From: Gorsachius magnificus
Lineage: Eukaryota; Chordata; Aves; Pelecaniformes; Ardeidae
Reading direction: 5' to 3'
Length of the DNA: 64,000 nucleotides
NCBI GenBank assembly: GCA_034008185.1
Contig: CM067084.1
Coordinates: 39,197,099-39,261,098 of the forward strand
The notes under the pieces were generated by a model, which had not been told where the DNA came from, made no database searches, and saw only the letters and a list, made by a program, of their open reading frames with translations. Positions 33,201 through 46,172 of the stretch are shown in pieces (position 1 is the first letter of the stretch; each line of letters begins with the position of its first letter). The position numbers and the translations under genes are program-made.

Positions 33201-36149
33201 TCTATAAGTGACAAAATAATCTGATATTCCTTCAGTCATTTTTCCCTTGTTTCTCCCTACCTTATACTTAAAAACAGCATAATCCTTTCAAATTATGTTT
33301 TCCCCAAATAAATAAATGGGCTGTAACAGACACTGTACTGAAAATGTCATGCAGACCAATTTACATCCTGTAAAGTGATACAGTACTGAACATGGCTTAC
33401 CAAAATGTGTCAAGCAAAGGACAATGCCATGTGCATTGCTTAGAGTCAATCTTTGATATCCAGAAAAGGCAGTCCTACATTTTCCTTGCTGTAACTTTTG
33501 AACTTATTTCTGCTACGTGCTAACTGTGTTTTCCGCTTTCTGGAAGAAAACTGATAATTTGACTATTTTCATCCTATCAAGGGGGAGGTAGGGAACAGCT
33601 GGAAAAATGGCAATCATATAGGTAATAAATGCTGAAAGCATCATCCTTTTACCATGTTCCTTTCAGATTATAAAAGAGAAGGGAAGCTTTTCTTTCAAAG
33701 AACTACCTCTTCTAGCTCGTAAAGCATTATCTACAGACCTCCAGCTTTCCTGTGTACTTCACATTCCCTTTCCTCTAAAGCCAATTTAAAAAAAACCACA
33801 ACAAAACCCCAAACAGCAAACCACGAAAAAAGCAGAAGCATACATCGTTACATTTTGTCTAGTTGTTCTTGCCTAATTTCAAGTAGTGGTATGCCACATG
33901 AAAGCAAGTACCTGAAGGAAATCTGCTTGCAAAAGAACTCTAAATTCTAGAGTGAGACTGTAATAATCCATTTTAGACACTTCTTCAGTGGGTAAGCATC
34001 AAAATATTACCCAAGCTTACACAAAGATTACAAGAAATCTGTGATGCTCATCTTCTAGTGGCTTGGATTCATAGAAACCTTTGTAAACTTTTGCACAGAA
34101 TAAGCGTGGATTGAATAGCTCAAAGTAAGCCAACATTAAAAAATATATATATATTGCACTTAAATATTTTATCTTAATTCCCTTAAAACATAACGTCTCC
34201 TCAGAATGCCTGTAAACTTCACCAAATACAGGTGCAGAAGAGGCCTAGATAGCCTGAGGGACTGGTAATGGTCTGTGCATTCCTTCTGCCCTTTTAACTA
34301 TTTACAGAGTCCCTTTGAAGTCTCTACTACTTTTCACCTTAAGGTTATGAGTCTGAACCTTATATATCTCACTGCTGAATGAAAGTCATCACCATTCACA
34401 GGACTGTATGGACAAGGTGGCCAGCGGGTTCTCATTCATGGTGAACAAGTGAATGCATCCCTGAAGGCATCCCTGCAGAGCCGATGCCAGAGTGAGATTT
34501 AGGATATTGAGGATGTAACCCCTGATTCTGTCACAAACTCACTGTGTGAGCTGGCTGTACCACTTGTCCGCCTCCTTCCTAGCTGAAATGGTACAACACT
34601 TTTTAGGTCAGTTCTGAGACTGGCACCATGGGATCCTGGTTTCAGCTGAGCTGGTGGTATCAATATTAAACAGAAGTCTAGTTTAAAGGCCAGAGAGTGT
34701 GCAGAGAACACATAATGACCACCAACCTGAACAGACGAAATGCCGGGAAGCACGTGCTGCTTATGATGGATCAACATGATCAATCAGCAGAGGATTCCCT
34801 TTGCTACTGTTTTGTCCAAGACATCTTCCTCAGCAGCCTTGACATCATTTTAAAATAACATTAATAATTAGTCCCACCGTGTATTCAAGCCGCAAGTTGT
34901 CTTTTAATTCATACAGACATACTTTACCTAGACAAATCGAGTAGCCCAGTGATGATGTATAACTCTATGAGGAAGGACTAAGCACGTGCTATTGAGTGAA
35001 AGAGGCTGTTAAAGAAAGTGGGAAAACCCACGACAGGAAAAAAATACCAGGGCAATTGAATTGAAAAATCTTCTATTCCACTCTTCAGGGAATTAGGCAA
35101 AGAAAACTTCAGACAACTTTTGATAATACTTATCTATTAGCAATAGTATTTCATCTATGCAGAAATGTACTCTTCCCTGCTATTTTAAAACATGAACTTT
35201 TTTCCAAAAAGGGACGAATTTTCATTTGCCAAATCACTAAGCGCTATTCCATCCCAAGGAATCAGCAGGTTGAAAATAAGAAAAGGACCAGTCCAATTTT
35301 AACTGATGCCAGTGATTTGCTGGATTTCAAACCCATTCCCGCTGCTGACAGACCGGGCAGCGTTTGCCTTCCCTCCCTCCAGACTGGCAGATCTCCTCTT
35401 TTATCACACCCAGCTGGTTCTAGCCTCGTTTGTTAAAGCGAGCTCTCACCATCATCTTAGTAAAAATATAAGGCAAAGTACAGGTGGGCTATGCAAATAT
35501 CCGAAGCTGCTTTCCCCAACGTGGCCCTGTGGTAACGGTTACATCGTGCGATACTTCTATTGTACCTGAGATAATAAAAAAAAAAAAAGACAAAAAAAGA
35601 ATTCTCGCAAATTAATTCCAGAATATTCTGATCCTTTAAAAATACTTGGCGGTACAAAAGCCAGCCATTAGCCTTAACTGCTACCAGTTTCACTTTGAAT
35701 AGCCACAACTTCGCAGCTAGTTTAGAGAAGAGAGAAAGCGCTTGAGCTGCCAGGAGGGCCGCGATTGCGGGGGGGCTTCGCAGCCCTCGCTTTCAGGAGG
35801 GAGAAAGGGGGGCCGGGGGACTTCCTGCCGCTGCCATTGCTTTCTGCATGTGGGACCAATATGGGCAATGCAAAGTTTAAACAGTTGCAAATGGAGGAGG
35901 GAACATCAGGGCTTGTTTTAACGTTTTTTTTTTTCCCCTGCCTGGGTTGAATCTAAAGTGAAATCGCTGCGTTGTTCAGGAGGCTCCTTGCCCCTGGTGC
36001 ATTGACAGAGCCGCTGTTTACACGGACTTTTCATTCCTGCGTTGTTTGCTTATGGAAAATAAGGGGGAGTGACAAAAAAAAAAAAAAAAAGAAAAAAGAA
36101 GAGGAAAGGGAGAAGGGAAGAGGGAGGCACTGACTACAGTGCAAAGCAG
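30267..36149. other. intergenic upstream of APELA
   Basis: No gene was recognised. A tetranucleotide AAAT/AATA microsatellite lies at about 31158-31200. From about 35700 the composition becomes GC-richer as the APELA CpG-rich region approaches. 36072-36090 is an A run followed by a purine-rich stretch. Confidence 0.4.
31158..31200 (+). repeat. (AAAT)n/(AT)n microsatellite
   Basis: About eight AAAT/AATA units run into a short AT repeat. Confidence 0.9.
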
Positions 36150-36340
36150 GAACCTTGCCCCTGCCTGATCTGGCGGCCGGCTCCCCAGCTCCCCGCTGGG
36201 ATGTGAGCCAGGCGCAGGGGGGGGGCTGCCTGCTGCGCTGTCGGCCCCTTTGCAGCCACGCGGGCCGGTGTTCTATACATTTCCTCGCCCGTATAGCCAC
36301 GCGCACGCCCCCAGAGCGCGCCTCCGCGCTGCCGGCAGAC

Positions 36341-36416
36341 ATGAGGCTCCCACTGCTCCTCTGCATCGTGGTGTTGCTCCTGGCGAGCCTCCTCCCTGCC
36401 CAGGGGCAGAGGCCAG
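36341..36416 (+). CDS. APELA: APELA coding exon 1
   Basis: Encodes the signal peptide and the first residues of the mature peptide. It ends after the first base of codon 26, followed by the donor GTAAGC at 36417. Confidence 0.95.
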
Positions 36417-36995
36417 GTAAGCGATGCCGCGGCGCGACCGCATGTGCCGGGGGGGTGTGTGTGTGTGTGTGTGTGTCCCCGCTTGCCGCGGGCGCCTCCG
36501 ACGAGTTTCTCCGATCGCATCCCGCACGCGTCTGTAGCGGCGGGGCTGCCGCTGCGAGGGTTTTACTGAGGGGTTTTGCAAGCCTGGGTACGCGCGCTTC
36601 GTCTCTGCTTGTAGCGGCAGCGCAAGGTGAGGCATCAGGTATCTCGGGCGCCTGGCAACTTCTGGGGGGGCTGGAATATGTTGGGGCTCAAGATAGGCAC
36701 AGCCGCTGCAAGCCTGCTGCTGAGGAAGCACAGCCGGGGCGGGGGGAGCGGCGGAGGGCACCGGTAGCCCCTGGGGAGCGGCGGGGCCAGGGCTGCCCCG
36801 TCGCGGGAAGAGCAGGTCCGCTCTCCCCCGCCCCGCGGCTACCGGGGCGCGTTGCCGGCGACCTCCCCTCAGGCCCGGGCTCCCTCTCCCTCTCTTCTCT
36901 CCGCAGCCAACCTGGCCCTGCGCAGGAAGCTCCACCGGCACGGCTGCTCCCACCGGCGATGCATGCCGCTCCACTCCAGGGTGCCCTTCCCTTGA
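36341..36995 (+). CDS. APELA: APELA (ELABELA/Toddler) peptide hormone precursor, two coding exons
   Basis: Coding exons 36341-36416 and 36907-36995 splice at GT(AAGC)/(CGC)AG sites to give exactly 54 codons, the family's usual length. Residues 1-22 are a hydrophobic signal peptide ending AQG. The predicted mature 32-residue peptide starts at Q23 (QRP). The mature part has dibasic RR at 31-32 and 42-43, cysteines C39 and C44 (a disulfide in known orthologues), and the invariant C-terminus CMPLHSRVPFP. It is a secreted ligand of the apelin receptor (APLNR), acting in gastrulation, endoderm migration and cardiovascular development. The start is the only ATG giving the signal peptide in frame. 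Exon 2 ends at 37016 in the 3'UTR, and a further 3'UTR exon is proposed at 39319. The longer unspliced open frame through this area is not a gene. Confidence 0.96.
36907..36995 (+). CDS. APELA: APELA coding exon 2
   Basis: Preceded by a polypyrimidine tract and CCGCAG (36901-36906). Encodes residues 26-54 and TGA (36993-36995). The transcribed exon continues to 37016, where GCCCAG|GTAACC provides a donor in the 3'UTR. Confidence 0.95.
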
Positions 36996-39318
36996 CACCC
37001 GCCCAGCGCCGCCCAGGTAACCCGCCCGCCTCGGGCCGTAACGCCGGGAGGGCGCCGCCGCCATCTCCCCGCCGGGTTCCTCGGGAGGCGTGGTGCCGCC
37101 CTCGGCACCTTGCCTAACGTTACACCTGCGTTTCGGAACGGCGTTTGGCGAAGGGAGCCAGATCGCAGGGGCGACTTCATCTGGTCTGGGGTGGGTGGTT
37201 CTGAAAACGGGGTTGCGGGCAGGCGCGGGGCGGCCAGAGCCCCCTGCGCTCCCCCGGCTTGCGGGGCGCGGGTCTCGCCTGCCGCCGCCTCGCTCCCGGC
37301 CACCGCTCCCCGCGCAAATTCCCGCCCTGAGGCAGGGGGGGAAGTTCCCGGGTCCATTAAATAGGGCAAACCACTGCCCCCCCCAAACCCCTTAAGGCGC
37401 CTGGCAAAGCTGGGGGACGAGCACCCTCACCAGCGTCCAGGCGGCGCAAAGCGGGAGCTGGAGCTGGGGAGGATGCGGCGGGAGTCGGACACTTCTTCCG
37501 CGCTGGATGCGGGGTAAAGTCGCCTCGTTCCCGCCTGTCAGTAACGCGGAGGTTAGTAGCATTTACCCACTTCAAAGGGGACTGTAATTCTTAATCCTTG
37601 TCAGCAAAGGACTTTGAGCTTCGTGGATGAAAGGCTATACAAGTGCAAAACATTAATGCTTTATAGCCGATGGGGGCATATACATTCAAATACTAAGTGC
37701 CTGCAGAAGCACACAGGTAGCATATGCAAATAGAGCAGGCATCAAAAGGAAACCTAGGTGCTCTTGCAATTTAAGGATGAATAAAACATGTAGTCAGCAG
37801 TTTTGCATCTTCTAAACTCATTATGTATTAAAATCATGTTGTAGCCCCCGGGCGTGACAGCGTCATAAATAAAATAATGGCAGAACCTGTGCTCAGTGGA
37901 CCCAAGATGTTTCCATTTACTGAGCCATTAACATTGACAAAGGAGACCAAAGTCAAACTTTTAACAACTCCATACCAAGAATCTTGTCTAAGGCATGAAC
38001 TGCCTTGGTGAAAAGAGCCTGCACCACTCCCAAAGCAGCCATGCCAAAGGGTACCATTCCACTCTATGGTGTTGGCCACGTGAATGTGCATACGGCATGG
38101 TAAACTCGCAAGTTTGAGAGGCTGAAAAAGATTAGCATATCTTAAATTTAATCTCAGATGGACTGCATACAGAATGGCAGAGCTGAGCTGCAAGGAGGAA
38201 GAGGGACATGCCAGAAGGATGCTTTCCTACTGAATGCCGCCTCTCCTCCCTGCATTCATTTCAATAAGAAACAGATTAAATGAGAAAGCATAAACCTAAA
38301 AAGATAAGCAATCAGATCAATTCACTCAGCATGCAGAGACTGAATGGCAGGGACAGTGGAGTTTAGGTCCAGAGACTTCTCTGTTCCTAAGAAAAGTAAG
38401 TTTAACCCTCCTGCCTCCAGTTCAGCTTCCATAATCTGGAGATTGGCTGTGCAGAAAGCATCTACATTTTCTCCAACATGCTCTGAAACAGTATATAATG
38501 CACTTTGCTTGAGACTACAGTAGCTGCACGATATGTGTGCACTTACACTGGAATTATTTTCCCCACAGAATATCAAGATAAAAGCTATTTTCCTTCTATG
38601 TGGGGAGCCAATTCCTTCTAACAAAAGTCAACAATTAAGCAAAACCGTGTACTTATTAATTCATAATATATTTTCTAGACATCTAGCTACAGATAATTCT
38701 GCTTCATAAAGCTGTTTAGAAATCCATAAAACTTGACTGGGGAGTAAGGGGTGACAGGCACCTGAACCAACTCCAGTAATCATCATGGGCACTCAGCTCC
38801 TTTACCTTAAGTAGGATTTACCATCTACATTTACATTCCCTTCCAGTTTTAGTCCTCATTCAGCAAATATTTACATGCCTGGGTAACTTGACTGTGTGCA
38901 TAATCTCAATGGAGTTGTACATATGGATAAAGCTATTTGCAGATGCAAACAAGATGGACCTTTAAGCCTGAATTTCAACAGGTGGTTGGAAACCAGGATG
39001 AATGTAGCAGCATTCTTTTTTGCAACACCACTTGAAATTAACTTGAAATGGGGGGATTGAATCTGATTTTTCATCAGCTATGTAGGCAAAACACGGGACA
39101 CAAAAAGGTGGAAAAAACCCACTTCTATTAGAGGCCTTCTTGCTTTTGGCTTTTTGATTATTTTTTTCTTAACCTTTTTATCTGAAACTTCCAACTTAAG
39201 AAACATTATGCCAAGTTTCAACCACGTATTTCATAAATAATATATGCTCTTTTGTATGAGACAGTTTCCCAATTCTCTCATTAATGGCTATTTCTATCCT
39301 TTTTTTTTTTCCCCACAG

Positions 39319-41400
39319 CAATTTCATAATGGGCTTTTCAGTGTTTTAAAGGAGCGACAACTAAGCTGATGGAGAAGTTAGCCAGAAGTCCAGATCAACA
39401 ACAGCTGACCTGACAGAGCCACCACAGTCCCTTCCTCAGCAGTCCTGGATGTCACATTCTGTAAGACCTGGATCGAAGGCCCCTGGCTCCCACCCTAGGA
39501 AGCGGGAAAGGGGCAGAGGGTGAGAAACACCGTGCTGATGGGAGTATGTACATAAAACTCGCCTGGTTGAAACATTCCATGTAAATCCTTTAGCTCTTGT
39601 AAGGACCAGTGAAAGTTAAAGAACCAAATCAAACACCAGGTGCCCGAGATGGACTTCCCATGGCATTAAGAAGGATCTGTCCAAGGGGACTCCTACTGGT
39701 CTGTACTACTCAGACTGAGAGAAATTGGATGTGCGGTTGACTACTCAACTCGGGCTGCACGCAGGGCAGTATTTAGGGTGAAATAATGTCAGACTCCAGC
39801 ACAGAACTGTGAAAGTCCATTTTTTGTTTATACTTTTATATATTAATAATATATACATGTATGTTTTAACACCTAACGTTACATCTTTATGGAATTACCT
39901 TAATAATAACGTAGAATGTATTACTATAATAGTACCAAAGGCAGCACCGCACTAGTGGTCCTACTGGCCTTGTGCATAGTAAGCATGGTAAGAGTTTACA
40001 ACGTAAGACAGCAAAGGGAGTATTATCCCTCCTTCTGTAGATAGAGAATTGAAGCACACAGAGATAAGAGATTAGCCAAGGGTCACGCAAAACTGATAAC
40101 TCGGATCTCTCAAGTCAGGCCTTAAGGTCAAGCCCATCCTCCTGTCTAATGAGCTGTTACTGCAAAGCCTATCATTTGTTTTCTTAAACTGGGCTGCCAA
40201 ACCAGACAGCTAAAACTTACTTGAAAATTCAGTACTATAAAACTATTTACTTAATAGTAGTTTTCCTAAAATACTCGCTACAGAATTATAAATAAAGCAT
40301 AAAAATAGACTATTGAAAAGAAACCTTTGTTTGGTATACCCCAGTGGTGCGTAGTACTCTATTCCTGTAATTTAAATGAATAGGATATTTGGAACATGCC
40401 ACTACAATGAATGAGAACTTCAAACACAAAACAGGCTGTTCTTTTCAGCACTGGAGGTCAAGAAACATTGAGCTTTTATTTCACTACTTGTCTTCAAAAA
40501 TATATGCTTTGCATCTTCTTTTTTTATCAGCAGAAATCATAAACCTACATACAAAACACAGTAGCCCTTTCATTAGCAGAACTAAACCAAACCTGAAAAT
40601 AAGTCATGCCCAGATCTTTAAGTCACTGTACTAGTCTTGAAATGCCAACATTTTTTGTAAATTGCATAAAGATGAGCAAAGATTAGCAGTATCACAATTT
40701 AAATCTGGTATTAGAATTTTGTTCTGCAACACATAATTTCTAAGAAAAGCAATCAAGAAAACAATTAAAATTTAACATCATACCTTATTCTGGGGCTTTG
40801 GAAAATAATCAGTGCCATAAAAAGATGGTCAAACTTGTCTATACCAACAAACAGCCCTGTGGGTAAACCTTTGGAGTTTTTGGAAAAAAAAGTTTTCCAA
40901 AATTAAAAGCATACTACTAATAATTTTATTTTTTAGTTATTTATTTAACCTAGATTTCACATGCATCCACAGCTATCTCTGTTAAAGAATACAGGCAAGG
41001 AGTATGGCAAGAAAGGTAAAGAGTAACTATTTAACAGTTATGTCTTAGAAATGAGTATATGGATTTAGTGTGGCACTGGATATTTTATATAACCATAATT
41101 ATTCCATTAACTTAGATACATTGTTTTTCTCACAATTTTATCAATCAGAGCTATATATGCATGTTCCCTTACGGATGTAAAAAAATAAAACAAGTACCAA
41201 AATGTCCTAGGAAGCCCATTGTCAGTCTAGAAAGTTATTGTAAATGTCTGATCTTTTTAGACATGATGATACCATAAAATCTTCTTTAAATAGGCATTGA
41301 TTGTGATCTTTGATAGATATGTTTATAACCTAGCTGGTTGATTGTATAGCATGCACTTCAAATACCAATGTCTCATTTTGAATAAACTTTGTATACTTCT
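39319..41400 (+). other. APELA: probable APELA 3'UTR exon
   Basis: A strong acceptor (T-run then CCCCACAG, ending 39318) lies 2.3 kb downstream of the exon 2 donor, with no coding frame after it. Candidate polyadenylation signals AATAAA lie at 40291-40296 and 41381-41386. The second, within TTTTGAATAAACTTTG, is the better end. An AU-rich segment at about 39819-39862 may affect stability. The mammalian gene also has a spliced 3'UTR. The exon boundary is seen, but the extent is inferred. Confidence 0.55.
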
Positions 41401-44400
41401 CAAAATTTATATTCTTCAGCTATCAAAAGCAATGAATCTAAAGAAAATGGAAGATTTGTCTTGTTTCCCTGTGGATTCATACGGGATCAGCGTATAAAAG
41501 TTTTACTCAGTTTCTGACACAAATAAATAGTAGTTACTCATGTAAACATTTTCCTCACATTTTCTGTCTTTCTAAAAATATGAAACCCTGATAAAAGCCA
41601 TATAGAAAGAACTTGTGCATGTGTGAGTATAGATTTAAATGACATTTTTACAAATACAAACTGCTGTGCATTAAAACTCAGAATAGATGTTTGCATGGAT
41701 GCAGTCTAACATAAATTCAGACCTCAAACTCTGAAAGCCAAAATGAAAGGTTTTGAAACTTAGAATTAACTCCTTGTCTTGTAGAGTTACATAGGAAAGC
41801 TTTAAGTTTTATTGGAAAGTCAGTTTCATTAAGTCTTTTAAATTATATTGGCTATTTTAGAGTGAAGTACAAAATGATGTAACAGCAGGTCAACAGGAAA
41901 GAGAGGTAAATGTAAGGCTGTGGTGAGAAACAGCAGATTAGTGTGTTCCCAAAGGATAATAAACAATTCCCCTCTTCCCTTTCCAGTATGGAAAAAAGGA
42001 AATTATAGAGAATAAAGACTGGAAATATTTCCCTTATGCCACACATATATGCTATAAATATCTCAGTGTCTGTACACACACAGCCAAATTTTGCTAAGGG
42101 TCACAGAAGACCTCTATCAGCATCAATCGAGAGGAGCATTAGTATGGTAAATAAGTTTCAAATATTTGACTATCCTCAGACAAGTACAATTAGCATACTG
42201 ATCTCTCACTGTTGTCGCTGGCCTTTATCTTTCTTGCTAGTGATCAAGCTGCAAAACACTGGTGCAAAGTGGGGAAGACTCCAGCAGTACCACATGTCTT
42301 CAGTTAGCAGTAACACCTAAGAGCCTAACTCATTCCAACGCTGAGGATGCTTTTCCTCACCTCTTGGGTTACCTCCAGGTTAAGATTGTTGTCTGCCCAA
42401 GTGCCTTTGGTCCTTGATACTTTCTTTTTTAGATTAAGAATGACCTTCAGTAGGGAAAGCCTGCTTAATTGCATATTCACATAGAACCTTAAAGTATGAA
42501 AACCCCATTGAAATCTTTTGCAATCAGTGATTTCCTTTGTGAGGTGAAATACTGAAGTGTTTATATAGGCTTTCTACCATGAGCTATTCAGAAACAGAAA
42601 ACAAATATCAGCTGAGTTTTCTCCTTATATACAATGTGCATTTGCAAGAGATCATCACAATGTCTTAATGTGTACAAAATTTAGCACATTTCAGCATTTT
42701 ATCTAGAAATTGAAAAACACACAGTGTAAACATTTTTTGGGCACTCCTGAATCTTGTGTTTCTTCAGTGGTCTGAAATACTTGTTTCCCAATCCTGAAAA
42801 ACATATACATTGTTTTCCTACAGAAACAAAAAAAGCTATTGGGGTACAAACTGAACAATAGTAAAAACCAAAATATAAAATAGAATACATGATTTTTTTA
42901 AACATACAGTTGTAACATGTTAGGAAACATTCCTTTTTATCTTCTTGCTGGTCCCACTGCAATCCACTAGATCTTACCAAGACCTTGAACCTGCAAATAT
43001 TTATGCATTTCAGTAGCTGTAATTACAGACTTCAGCTGTTCTGATTCACATCTGTTCACCTGCACGTGTTTGCTACACCAAGTGCTGCGCTGGTGGTTAG
43101 CGAAGTGCCGCTTTGCAGAGCAGCAGATATAAGCCATTGTGCTCATAAGGCAATATTTTTTTGTTTTACTGAAACTTGTCCCCAGTGCTCCTTACTGTCC
43201 ATTTACTGCTTATGAAGGGTGCAGCACACTATGGATTTTACTTCAGACAGTGCCTTCACCTTGCTTGTGCACAAGTGCAGTGGGCTGCAGGGATGGTTAG
43301 TTACCCAGGCCACGTTGTTGGTGAACCACAAGTAGCTCCAAAGCCCAGCAGAGAGCAGGAGCCACCACCATACCCAGCACCCAACATCACACTGGCAGAA
43401 GAGAAGGTTAAGATAAGCAAGGTGCAGCATAACCACAAAAACTAGGACTCGGCATACAATTTCAGAGCTGTGGCACATTGGGTGCAGCGAGGCCATGCCG
43501 AACTTTCTCACTTGCACCACAGCGGCCATTCACCCCTCTGACACAGGATTTTAAGCACCAGCTGGCACATGGCATCTTCCTGTCAGCTCTGCTGCCACCT
43601 GTCGGCAGGACCACCTCCCAGTCAGGGGAACCACACTGGGGCAGCCACCAAGCTGGCCTAACAACACCCAGCCACACCACCCTGCAGTGACATCACAATG
43701 AGTGCACAGCACCACAGCGCACCTTGAACCTGGGCAGGAAACCACGGTGCCAGTAGAAAGCAGGGGTCTGGGGCAGGGGCCATGGGGGTGCCCTAGGGCT
43801 GCAGGCAGCCCTCACCCCACACCAGTAGCTCCTGCTCAACAATTCTTTGGAGCCCTGAGCCTGGCCAGAGGCTGGAAAGCATTGAGGACAAGTACAGAGG
43901 GCTAGCTCCTACCTGGAGGTAGTACACAGGCATGAAAAGCCTGGTGTGGTTTTTTTTTTTCCAGAGCTTAAAGCTATTAAGGAAACATGATACAGTGGGA
44001 GTATGATACAAAAATGTGGGAGGGAGTATTTGTCACAAGTTATTAATCATTTGTGTACTTAGGAAGAGCTACAAATTACAAAGGGCAAGTGATGTGCATG
44101 TTCAGATGGCAGCCTGCACTTTGCTTTCCAGCTGCAGTGTTTCATGGAAAGCAATACTGCTGGTTAATCCAAGTTTTACCTTAAGCAGTCACGCAGGAGG
44201 GGAGGTGGGTATGAGCAACACCCTCAAAACACAGTAAAGTTGTTCTGCTGCACCATGCAGCGTGTTCCTCTATACTGGAGAGAAAGGAGTAGCAGAGATC
44301 ATATGAAGCGAGATGGAAAAACTTACTCAGGAAAGAATAAGCTGAAGTGAGATGGAAAAAACTTACTCAGGAAAGAATAAGCTTAAGCTTCAAAATGAAT

Positions 44401-46048
44401 GCACAGCTACCCTTGCCATAACAGTTTTTGTCTAGTTTCAAGCACCAAAACTGTGCTACAAAAACTTCAGCATAACAGAAAATCTTCACAGATCACCCAT
44501 TGGAACAGTCTTTACCAGCTGTACATGAACTTAGAAATGACAGAATTCGTGCTTTTCCTTAGTTGCATTTATTGTGCATGAACTTCACAGTCACATTTTA
44601 CTGCTTTTCATAGAAATTTTATAAATTGATATACACAATCACATCAAAACTTGAGTTCTAAAACCAAAAACATTTGTATTCTTCACATACTATAAAATCC
44701 TGGATGCATTTTCAAGAAACAGTTAAGGAGAACAAGTTTGATGTTGGATAGCAGCAAAACCCCCAATATTTATTTTTTCCTTTAGATGAAACAACTCCCA
44801 TGTTTGTTGCACACTAAACAGTTCAGTTATTTCTGAAGTTGTGCCCTAGGACCAAAGTAGGATGGATTTTTTCTTTATATTTAACTATGAGACCACTCCT
44901 CATGAGCACCTTCTTCCCAGTTTTAATTAGTGGTTACCCTGTCTCCCCACAGAGGTATTTGCTTCTAAAATAATTCTCAGTCTACACTGGTAGACAAATT
45001 TACAGAACAGAATGGTTCTTTTATCAGCCTTCCCAATAAATCCATGAAATAGAAGCAAAAAATTCTTGCTTTTCCAACTTCTAGATCTTTGTCTTCTGCT
45101 GCTTTTCACTTCCCCACATACACCATTTTAGCTTTTTAATCAAGGTGCTGACACTTTTTGAAGAGTCAAAGTAACGAACAAGGATGTGTGTAGCTGATGC
45201 ATCTTTAACAGAATCTTTAAGCCCATTCAACACAAGTTAGTTACTAGGTCAATGTATTCAAGTATTTTTGTATTACATTAGTTCAGTTGGCAGAGTAGGA
45301 ATCTTGTGATTATTATTAGCCGACACAGACTCCTAGTAACAGGAAAGTTATCAGCCCTGAGGGTCCCTCTTACAGATTTTAAAGTCAGAATTCTGAACAA
45401 CTGCACACATTCTCATAACCCTGTTTGTACCACTTATGTGATATTTGCCATTCCAGGGCACCCACTGCTTTTTTGTAAATCCTAAATTGGATGCTAAATT
45501 CTGGCACAAGCAACAGTTTCATTCCTTTTCTTGACAAAGGAGAAATGGAGACAGATCTAGAAAGCAAGTATCTACTTTGTATAGGATTACTGAAGTACAC
45601 CACCTCTAACACTGAAGTAATGGGACTCAGCAACAGAACACATCTAGTTTCAGTTTCAGCACTAGAAACTGAAAAGATACTTTTTTCCTCTAGAAAAATG
45701 TGACTTTGCAAAGGGTATCTTAGAAATAGAAAATACTTTGGTAGTTTGAAGCTTAAAGGTTACAGCAGTACAAAATAGCAACAACTGAACAAAGTTAAAC
45801 CATTACCTCAGGTCCATCTTTAACCTATTAGGAATTAAAAATCCTTGAAGCTCCAGAGCTTTTTTCAGAACTAGTGATTTTGAGAGCCAGAGCATCCAGC
45901 TGAAACAGGTTTATAGTGTATGCAGAGCTCATCCTTCCAACATAACTTTTATTTCAAAATGTGAAAGATGATTGAAGAAGAGTCATGTGTACAAATCACA
46001 TTACCTTATGTTCCCTCCAGCGCTCCAGCAGCAGTTTTCCAAATGCTG
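41401..46048. other. space between APELA and TMEM192 ends
   Basis: Holds the TMEM192 3'UTR on the - strand at its right side. AATAAA on the - strand occurs at 45948-45953 (about 100 bases past the stop), 44769-44774 and 44568-44573, and which is used cannot be told. 43440-43900 is an unusually GC-rich patch with no recognised identity. No further gene is seen. Confidence 0.45.
44305..44383 (+). repeat. two-copy 39/40-bp tandem duplication
   Basis: Units 44305-44343 and 44344-44383 share GAAG.GAGATGGAAAAA and ACTTACTCAGGAAAGAATAA. They differ by one substitution and one extra A. Possibly recent. Confidence 0.9.
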
Positions 46049-46172
46049 TTAAGTTTTGATTTGCTGAGATGTCAGTGCCAATAGTCTCTTGCTGAGCAGT
46101 GCATTGTGTCGCTGGAGATATTCTATTACATCTCCTTGCTTCTCAACTATCTCTTCTAAACTTGAATTTTCC
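46049..46172 (-). CDS. TMEM192: TMEM192 coding exon 6 and stop
   Basis: 124 bp. Encodes [18 protein letters not shown] and [15 protein letters not shown], ending QQIKT then TAA (46049-46051). Acceptor TTCAAG. Confidence 0.94.

Larger units (their letters stand above)
36150..37560. promoter_or_regulatory. CpG-rich island over APELA exons 1-2
   Basis: Dense CpG and high GC contrast with the AT-rich flanks. It covers the predicted 5'UTR, both coding exons and the start of intron 2. A TATA-like TCTATACATT lies at about 36272-36281, some 60 bases before the start codon, but the true start site is not determined. A (GT)n microsatellite sits in intron 1 at 36455-36476. Confidence 0.7.

Noticed and set aside
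36155..37117. 320-codon + strand open frame over the APELA locus
   Set aside because: It reads through both exons and intron 1 in a GC-rich region. The APELA exons use GT/AG junctions and give the correct 54-residue protein, so the long frame is compositional.
35491..37731. ATGCAAAT octamers near APELA (35491-35498 and 37724-37731) as pluripotency-factor sites
   Set aside because: The same 8-mer also occurs at 24820 and 54290. About two per window are expected by chance, so there is no enrichment at APELA.
43478..43745. Overlapping 64-72 codon frames on both strands in the GC-rich patch
   Set aside because: Few stops because of high GC. No domain, splice site or conservation evidence.
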